In this document: one piece after another, positions 55,385-64,000 of the stretch
Numbering within the stretch: position 1 is the stretch's first letter
Layout of the letters: each line of letters starts with the position of its first letter
Notes under the pieces: model-generated
Seen by the model: the letters and a program-made list of their open reading frames with translations, nothing else
Database searches by the model: none
Told to the model about the DNA's origin: nothing
Made by a program: the position numbers and the translations under genes
Source: Aquarana catesbeiana
Taxonomy: Eukaryota > Chordata > Amphibia > Anura > Ranidae
Direction: 5' to 3'
Length of the DNA stretch: 64,000 nucleotides
Assembly (NCBI RefSeq): GCF_042186555.1
Contig: NC_133327.1
Span: 53,518,065 to 53,582,064 of the forward strand

Positions 55385-58300
55385 GCCAACAGCCAACTAA
55401 AGGTGCAGGCACAGAAGGCTGTCTGTACTGCTGCTCACTGAAAAGCAGTGGCTAGGGCCTTGTACACACAGGTTGAACGTCTGGAGACATCAGACGGTTC
55501 AATAGAAACCGGCCGACATTTGGCCCGTATGTACTGCAGCCGCTCTGACGGAAGCCAGCCGTTCAGCTGCCTTCTGTCGAAGGGGCATGACCAATAAAGG
55601 TCTGCAGATGAACTCCCGATCAGCGCTCTCAGCCAATAGCTGAGACCACTGACTGGAATGTTCTGGCGGGGGGCCTTCCCCCCTATCAGAACACAATAAC
55701 TGTCATGTACCTGAGAGGAGACTGAAATAACGAGGTGGGCCTCTCTTGTGTCTCCAGCCTAGGCCCCACTGGAAGTGAAACAGAGGGCAGAGAGGGACAG
55801 CATGAACACGAGTGGCTGCAGATGTAGATCGGAGGACTTGCAGCAGGAGATGCAGTTCCAAGGAGAACCATCAGGTCAGGAACAGTAGCCGTGCACAGTA
55901 TTTCAGCTGGGGTTAAGGAAGCACTTCACTTGCGTGCAAGGCCGGGACATGTGGCCGGTCAGAGCATTCAGCAGACTTGCAGCAGGAACACTCAGCGGGG
56001 CGCAGAACTGCAGCAGCAGACAGCCGGGCAGACACTTGAATGGGTCAGTAAGCCAGGATCAGAGACAAAAGCATGGTCACAGGATTAGCCAGGGTCATTA
56101 ACAGACGGGCATCGAGGTACCAAATCAAGAGCAGAGCCAAAGTCAGAACGAGCGGGGTCCAGAACTAGCGACAAGACAGAAGCAGGATCTGAGATCAGGT
56201 CGGGAGTAAGGTGGGTCAGCAACCAAGGGAGCACACTGGAAGTACACAGGAAACAGCTGAAGACCAGTCAGCATTAGAGCACAGGCAGAAGCATCCTTAA
56301 ATAGTCTGTATGGTGCCAACATACATCGTGCGCGTGCGTGCTTTCCTGCACACATGTGCATTTCTATTAGTCAAACGTCTTCGTGCATGCACATTTCTAT
56401 TGGTCAAACGTCTGGTTGCTATTTTCTGACAATAGTACAGCAGGGGAGAGCGCTGTATTAACATCAGATAGTTAGTACAGCGGGTCCTCCTGAGTCATCA
56501 GTTTTTTCCTTCAGCCCATTGGGTCAAACGAAAAGAAAACTAGCAGTGTGTACTATGCTTTAGCGTTGTCCATCTGAAACATTGAGGACTGTAACTGGCA
56601 GCGGCAGGATTTCCAGATAAACAAAATCTATGGTCAAAATCAAAAAATCATATACTTATTTCTACATTGTATTTCAATTATTTTTGATGTACTCCTATTA
56701 ATCTGAGCAATCTTAAAGTTCTGTAAACTTACTTTGTGAAGATCTGCACACATTTGCTACCTTGAATTCTTTATTCACTATGCTCTGTTGATAGGCACTG
56801 CTGTGTCACACATTTCACAGAGCCTGCCTTCATTACTACAGTGGTTCTGAGAGGAGAATTTTTAGGAGGCGGAGTCAGTACAGGAATCACTGATTGCAGG
56901 TAGCAAGGTACCATGGGGCATGTAGTCCTTAGGAATTGAAAGGTAAAAGTATGCACGGAATGCAGAGAGTTATGGAAAGAGATGGCCAACAGATAGGGAG
57001 CACTCCCGATAGGCAACGCAAAAGGAGATTTCTCAAGTTAGCTTATATTGGTTTGTCAAAAATAACTATTGCTTATATAGTTATTACAATGCTGATGTCA
57101 TAAAATCTATGTTGTGATCATAGATTTCCTTTAAGAACACTGTATACTGAGATGCATAATGCTAAACATACAAAAAATTAGATGCTGGGTTCACACTGTA
57201 AATAGGAACAGATAAATATTGCTATTATGCCCTCAAAAATAGCATGCAATTAATAGTTATATTTAAAAAAATATCAGTATTGAAATTTAGTAATTTTCAA
57301 TGTTCAATTTTTATGTTACAATGAAATAGAAAAACAGAGGAGGTCAGTGGGTGAATGGCTGCTTAATGACTGGGGCAGAGAAAGAAGAGGCACCCACCTA
57401 CAGAAGAGGTCACTTGTCCCATCGGGCACGGTTCCTCTGAGCAACAGAGGGCAGGTAGAGCTGGAATGTATATTCCCTGGCTGTGTCCTGGAGGCCAGGA
57501 GATGATGAAGCCTAGCATGAAAATGGACACACACCATTATAGCACTTAAAGGCAGTTGGTGAATGATTTGGTGGACCATGCCATTACAGACAACCTAAAT
57601 GAGGAAGCCTCTCTTTGCTTACTGTAACCATTATTCGTGTTATAGAGTGGGTTAAAAGATGTGGCTATGGGCAGATCATCTTTGCCTACATTCACAAATA
57701 TAGGGTAGACTGAGAGAGGAGGGCCACGGGTTGGGCCAAGGGTGGACAATGTGTCTGCACAAGTTGCCTATGGATCTAGTGATCTGAGACTGAATGTAAT
57801 CAAGATAAACTGATGAATTGAATGGGATACAAAACAAAGCAAGGAAATGAAAGGAAGGTTAAATAAAGCGAAAAAGGAAAGAGCAAAGGTGCAATTAAAA
57901 ATTGAACTGTGTTGGTACAAGGCTACATTGTGAAGTACAGGGAATGGGGAGAAAGGTGGAGAGAAGGTAAAATATTTAGTAAAAGGTAGTAAATTGGCCT
58001 TTTCAACTCCATCCTTCAATACATTAACAATCATACTGTATGTTGTAATGGGTTTTAGAATTATTGGATTCAAGGGGAAAGAGCTGCTACCTGAAGACCC
58101 TTGTAGCTCTGGAGATAAACAAGTTTGTTTTAAAATCAGGAAAACAACCCAGGTCTGAATATGTTTCTTCACCCAAATACATGCATTTGGAATTGTTCAA
58201 CCTGCAGGGAGTCATGCTATTTATAAATCATGATGGTCTGAATTCAAGAAATGTGTGATTCTGCACAGATTAGACATGAAAATATTCATCGCTGAGTGAT

Positions 58301-58800
58301 TCGTCAGTAATGTCTCACAAATAAATTCTTCAAATAAAACAAGATACTAGGTAACATTGGGTTCAACTGACTACAGCCATTAATCACTTAAGCGAGGTGA
58401 TCCGCCATATAGCTTGGCTTATCCTCACTCAATTGACATTTTACCACTAGTGAATTTCACCCAATATATATTCCAAGGTGATCATTGGGTACATAAGGCT
58501 CCACATAGTTACCGTGCATAACAATCATAATTAATATGTCTTAATAACAACTTTAGTGAGTACAATAAATAAAATTATACACACTTATTAGAGTAAAGAA
58601 AAAACCTTATATAAAACCATACAAATAATAAAAATAGTGTAGGTATACAATGCATACTATTAGTCCATATGATATATTAAGTCCCCACTCAGGGTTATTA
58701 GCACAAATTGGTGAATATAAGTGTTTTAAAAAAAATCTAAGTACACCTGTGCATAACTAATAGTCCATCCGGTCTTCATTCATAGTGGTTTAACACAAAA
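55385..58800. other. Non-coding region
   Basis: No gene recognised. Open frames of up to 134 codons on either strand carry no motif. Isolated MITE-like ends occur (TGTACACACAGGTTGAACGTC near 55460, TAGTGTGTACTATGC near 56545). Confidence 0.4.
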
Positions 58801-59060
58801 ACAGTGACTGTGAGTGTTTTCAGGAATTCCACTTGTGACTTTGTGCTCCCCCTCCAGAGTCCCCACTCACCAGATCCCCTCACCCCCACGGGGGTAATGC
58901 GCTTTTGTTTGAACCCACTACGGTTGCTCCACCATCCTCATCCAAAGGCCTGGGATGTTCCACCTTCTTACAGACGTTTATCTGCTGTACTCAGAGCAGA
59001 GCAGAGCAGAGTAGCATAGCAGATTGACCACCTGGAGACTGAGATCAGCCTAGAGGACAG
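58801..59060. repeat. Fragment related to the 2.1-kb foldback family
   Basis: GTCCCCACTCACCAGATCCCCTCACCCCCACGGGGGTAATGCGC parallels CCCCCACTCACCAGAGTGCCCAACCCCTGCAGGGGTAATGAG at 17425-17470. Confidence 0.5.
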
Positions 59061-59129
59061 AGGCTGCTGCAGCTAATACACTCGTTTGGGTGTCGTTATT
59101 CTGACGTGATTGTCGTGTGAGAAAATCAA

Positions 59130-59455
59130 GTGGCAACCGTGGCAAAACATGCTTTTAAAAATCACTCTAAGCTTGTTGCCCACCCGAGGATGGAGACTCA
59201 GGCCTCTGCACATTTCATTCACAATGTATCTACTGCTGGGCGTCAAATTTCTCATCCACAAATCCCTTTTTTGAGGAACATCACACCGGGAACTGGAGTG
59301 TGGGCAGGTACACACAGATGGCACATCAGTGCCTGACCTCACAAATGCGCTTCTGGAAGAATGGTCAAACATTCCCATAGACACACTCCTAAACCTTGTG
59401 GACAGCCTTCCCAGAAGAGTTGAAGCTACAAAAATTAGAAGTGACATCATGACTG
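59130..59455 (+). pseudogene. Tc1-like transposase C-terminal remnant
   Basis: TNALLEEWSNIPIDTLLNLVDSLPRRVEA (59335-59424) is the C-terminal block of a Tc1-type transposase, where xLxxEWxxIPxxxxxxLVxSMPRRxxA is usual. The sequence before it (about 59130-59330) may be the rest in decayed form. No catalytic residues are identifiable. Confidence 0.6.
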
Positions 59456-59714
59456 TGCTGTACATAGTGTGCAGAGAGCAGAGCTGTGGGAGGATCTCAG
59501 CAGCTCCACCCACTACAGGCTTCCTGTGGAAAACTACAGGAGGGGGCGGAGACAAGACCAGTCACCAGTCAAGGAAAGAGAGCAGCAGTGACCGGTCTTT
59601 ATTACAGGAAGCTCCTGCACAGAGGGAAAGTTACACTGGTTTACTGCACAGATCTGGAAGAAATACACAAAGCACACCAAGATTAATCTAAGAATACATA
59701 TGTCTCTTATATTT

Positions 59715-61200
59715 AATCTCTTTTGTGCTGGGAAGTGGGATTTAGGGGGAGAGGATTAGTGCTGGGAGGGGAATCTTGTAGGGGGGTTATTGCTGGGGGG
59801 GGGGGGGGGGATTTGGGGGAGGGTAAGGATTTGTGCTGGGAAGTAGGGATTTAGGGAGAGAGTTTTTGTGATAGGAGGTGGAATAATTTGGGGGGAGAGG
59901 ATTTGTGCTAAGAGGGGGGATTTGGTGGGGGGGGAGAGGATTTATATTGGCAGGATTTGAGGGTAGGATTAGTACAGGGGTGATTTGTGTTAGGAAGCAG
60001 GGGTTTTATGCTAGGAGGGGTGATTTATAGGGAGAGAGAGGTTTTGCACTAAGATGGGGAAACTTGGGGTATGACTTATGCTGGGATAGGGATTTGGGGA
60101 AGAAAAGTTTTGAGTTGGAGGGAAGGCTTTCTGCTGGTGAGGGGGTTTGGGGGGGGAGAGGATTTGTGCTAGGAAGGATTGGGGATGAGAGTATTATTAC
60201 TTGGGAGGTTTGGGGGACTAGAGAATTTGTTCTGGGGACAGGATTTTGTGCTGGCATGGGGGATTTTGGGGTGAGTAAGGATTTGTGGTGGTGGGGAGCC
60301 GATTTTTGCTGGAAAGTAGGGATTTAGGGAAAGAGTTTTTGTGCTAGGAGGTGGAATAATTTGGGGGGAGAAGATTTGTGCTAAGAGGGGGGATTTGGGG
60401 GAAGAGGATTTGTACTGGCAGGATTTGAGGGTAGGATTAGTACAGGGGTGATTTGTGCTAGGAAGCATGGGGGGATTTGTGCTAGGAGGGGTAATTTGTA
60501 GGGAGAGAGAGGTTTTGCACTAAGAGGGGGAAACTTGGGGTATGACTTATGCTGGGATAGGGATTTGAGGAAGAAAAGATTTGAGTTGGAGGGAAGGGTT
60601 TCTGCTGGTGAGGGGGATTTTGGGGGAGAGGATTTTTGCTGAGAGGGATTGGGGATGAGAGTATTATTACTTGGGGGATTTGGGGGACAAGACAATTTGT
60701 TCTGGGGACAGGATTTGTGCTGGCGTGAGGGATTTTGGGGTGGGTAAGGATTTGTTGTGGTGGGAAGCCAATTTTTTCTGGAAAGCAGGGATTTAGGGAG
60801 AGAGTTTTTGTGCTAGGAGGTGAAATAATTTGGAGGGAGAGGATTTGTGCTAATAGGGGGGATTTGGGGGAAGAGGATTTGTACTGGCAGGATTTGAGGG
60901 TAGGATTAGTGCAGGGGTGATTTGTGCTAGAAGGCAGACTTGGGGGGGGGGGGGGTTGTATTTGTGCTATTTGTGCTAGGAGGGGTAATTTGTAGGGAGA
61001 GAGGATTTGTGCTGGGAGGGATTGGGGATGAGAGGGGAAAAGAGAATTTGTTCTGGAGACAGGATTTGTGCTGGGGTGGGGGATTTGGGGGGAAAGGATT
61101 AGTGCTAGGAAGGAGGGGGGGTTTGTGGAAAAAAGGGGGGTTTGGTTGGAGCTGATTTGTGCTGGAGAGGGGGTTTGGGGGGTAGGATTTACGTTAGGAG
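59715..61200. repeat. G-rich tandem array with higher-order period
   Basis: Short units of the type GGATTTGTGCTGGGAGG are repeated. Longer blocks beginning GTAAGGATTTGT and containing AGGGATTTAGGGAGAGAGTTTTTGTGCTAGGAGGTG start near 59824, 60276 and 60746, a period of about 450-470 bp. The + strand has many GGGG runs. Pro/Ser-rich minus-strand frames (to 243 codons) are artefacts of the array. Confidence 0.85.
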
Positions 61201-61960
61201 GTGGAATGTACATTACACAAATAGATTACGTATTACATTCACCCGACCCAAGCATTTTGTTCATTACATACAATACTTCTGACCTCTGTAATCTGTGTGT
61301 TACATATTCCCCTGCACTCTGTGTAATTCTAAAAACAGCACCGACCACAACACACGGCGTGTTACAGATTATTGCGCTAATGTAAACTATATTGTACATT
61401 ACATTACTGATCAATTAGAAAAAACATGGGGTTTTATCATACGAGATGCAAAGCAATTAACATGATGAACTGCTAAGATAATCTGCAGAACAATGTATGG
61501 ATATGTATGCAACTGTGAACATAGTTCTGCAAATAAATCAAATAAAATTACAAGATCAGACAGGGTTTCTATCATTATTCCCACGCAGGTGAGCTGCGGC
61601 AAGTTCAGTTGGAGTATTTGATGGCATTTTTTTAGTCTGTGATATGCACGACGCGCAGGTGCGCTGTGGCGGCGAGAGCAGTTGGTATATTTGATGCCTT
61701 TTACGTGAAAATCTTGCGAACGCGCCCGCAGGGCTCTCACGCATGGGCAATTCAGCCAACTCGTCAAAAACTACTTCTGGAAATGACGGGGTTGGAGTTT
61801 TTGATGGGTTGGAAATTTTGACAGAACATCGGCACCTGCCAACCATCAGGCAAAGACACAGAACGGAGATCTGCCTGTGAACAAGGTATATCTCCGCTCT
61901 GACAAGGGAATAAAATCCATTACTTCCCTTAGTAAAAGCAGCACATTCAATCCCACATAA
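61201..61960. other. Non-coding stretch
   Basis: No gene. It includes a direct repeat pair, GGTGAGCTGCGGCAAGTTCAGTTGG and GGTGCGCTGTGGCGGCGAGAGCAGTTGG, about 90 bp apart (61590, 61660). Confidence 0.4.
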
Positions 61961-61969
61961 ACACTGGCT

Positions 61970-62690
<721 letters not shown>

Positions 62691-62844
62691 GTAGGTTCAG
62701 ACAAACTAACTTTTCTGTCTATTTTCAGCATACAGAAAATCATATCTAATACAAAAGAATACAAATACTAGACAGCGCTTGCAATATAAAAAAAATATCA
62801 AATTATAACATGCTCAGTCCAAAAAAATATTGTGCAAGAGTTTA

Positions 62845-63307
62845 AAGTGGTTGTAAAGTCAGAAGGTTTTGAATGCATTAAGATAAAAAACCTTCTGGGT
62901 GCAGCAGCCGCCCTAATACTTACCTGAGCCCCATCTCGATCTAGGGATGTTGCAGGAGATTCTCGGCTGCCCTGGACTCTCCTCCTCATTGGCTTAGACG
63001 GCAGCGTGGTGCCATTGTCTCCTGCTGCTGTCAATCAAAATCAGTAAGCCAATGGGGAGAGAGAGGGCGGGGTCAAACCGTGGCTCCGTGTCTGAATGGA
63101 CACACGGAGCTGCGACTCAGCTTGGGTTTCCCCATGCAAGCTGCTTGCTGTGGGGGCACTCAACAGGGGGGGGGAGACGCCAGGAGTGCTGGCAAGGGAC
63201 CCGAGAAGAGGAGGATCTGGGCTTCTCTGTGCAAAAACCACTGCACAGAGCAGGTAAGTATGACGTCTGTTATTTTTAAAGAAAAAAAGACTTCAGTATC
63301 ACTTTAA
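62845..63307. repeat. TTAAAG...CTTTAA family copy
   Basis: TTTAAAGTGGTTGTAAAGTCAGAAGG to TTCAGTATCACTTTAA. It includes ACCCGAGAAGAGGAGGATC, also in 38232-38479 and 50250-51096. Confidence 0.7.
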
Positions 63308-63417
63308 TTTACTTTGAAAAAAGGATTTTGCTGAGGTTTATACATGTCTACCTGAGACTTGCTTATGGCACAGCAATCAAAGCGTAGTAAACAGTATTTG
63401 TGCAAGAAGGCTTTTGC

Positions 63418-64000
63418 CTTAACCACATCCTGCCCGGCCTATAGCAAAATGACAGCCGGGCAGTGGTTTAATTGTTGCGGCTGTACGTCATATGATGCCC
63501 TTCACAACATGCCACTCTGACACACGGTGAAGGGCCTATGACGTGATCAGCTGTGTCCAATCACAGATGATCACAGTGTAACTAGGAAGTGCTAGTTATC
63601 GGCATTCCTCTACTCATGCTGACAGCGTGTGAGTTGAGCAGAACCGATAGGGTGATCTGCACTGATGGGGAGGATCTGCCAGTGCCTACCAGCAGGGGCG
63701 GACTGACAACTCATGGGGCCCCCGGGCAATAGGAGAAGATTATGGGGCCCCCCAGGCAATAGGAGATTATGGGGCCCCCAGGCAATAAGAGATTATGGAG
63801 CCCCCAGGCAATAGATTATGGGGCCACACAGTATACACACACACATACAGTATACACACACAGTATACACACACAGAATACGCATACACACACTGGAAAG
63901 GTACTGGAGAGGCGGGGCAGCTATAATCTTGGGATTTTTTTTTTAAAAACACAGATTTTTACATACTGTTCCTGGTTTTATTGAGGCTGGCAACCCTGAT
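63418..64000. repeat. Repeat start and GGGGCCCCCAGGCAATA tandem run
   Basis: A TTAACCACATCCTGCCCGGCC start at about 63419 belongs to a third AACCAC-type family. At 63695-63830 GGGGCGGACTGACAACTC is followed by four or five GGGGCCCCCAGGCAATAGGAGATTAT units and (CA)-rich TATACACACACA. It runs off the window. Confidence 0.55.

Noticed and set aside
59329..59691. Possible host gene of 120 codons
   Set aside because: The recognisable part is the C-terminal block of a Tc1 transposase; the rest is unrelated repeat sequence.
60482..61213. A 243-codon Pro/Ser/Asn-rich minus-strand frame
   Set aside because: Complement of the G-rich tandem array, with no conserved motif and similar frames in every unit.

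Overview
This window is vertebrate nuclear DNA, most likely from a frog and probably a ranid (an inference from the repeats: closely related TTAACCACTT... elements, TTAAAG...CTTTAA elements, CR1, Tc1, hAT, Harbinger, piggyBac-like and Penelope-like pieces, and long (TA)n tracts). No bacterial-style gene organisation is present. Most open frames are chance or lie in transposons.

The only host genes I can support are two F-type lectins (fucolectins) on the + strand. Copy 1 has coding exons 22005-22089, 30485-30770 and 31095-31263. Their splice phases join exactly into a 179-residue secreted protein. Copy 2 has exons 48798-48870, 51420-51721 and 52908-53118 with the same architecture and phases, but exon 2 has one extra A in a run of five and an early stop. 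It reads as a pseudogene or an assembly error. Both have a signal peptide, one F-type lectin domain, and the AINAIDGN and RGDCCGE signatures. The histidine expected in the fucose-binding motif is Cys in copy 1 and Ser in copy 2.

Region 1-16.2 kb is a nested stack of mobile elements. It starts with a Harbinger fragment, then a minisatellite interrupted by an element with inverted ends, then a decayed hAT element (about 3.0-16.2 kb). The hAT is split by an ORF1-only L1-like insertion (3620-5923, 16-bp duplication) and by a nearly complete CR1 LINE (about 9245-15606) with three tandem 5' monomers. The CR1 is itself split by a 988-bp hAT-type MITE (12376-13363, 8-bp duplication). At 16.3-18.9 kb lie a small hAT MITE and a 2.1-kb foldback element flanked by a 15-bp direct repeat.

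Region 20.8-31.6 kb is lectin copy 1; its 8.4-kb first intron is filled by repeats, including a piggyBac-like element at a TTAA site with a Harbinger MITE inside it. Region 31.7-48.7 kb is intergenic: Tc1 remnant, further repeat copies, a duplicated 1.3-kb segment (one copy carrying a MITE, the other the empty site), a transposon embedded in (TA)n, and a Penelope-like reverse transcriptase with an internal 325-bp duplication. Region 48.7-53.2 kb is lectin copy 2. Region 53.2-64 kb is repeats only, with a 74-bp perfect palindrome, a Tc1 remnant and a G-rich higher-order tandem array (59.7-61.2 kb).

No tRNA, rRNA or CRISPR array was recognised. All calls come from reading the sequence; no database search was run, and family names rest on remembered protein and terminal motifs.
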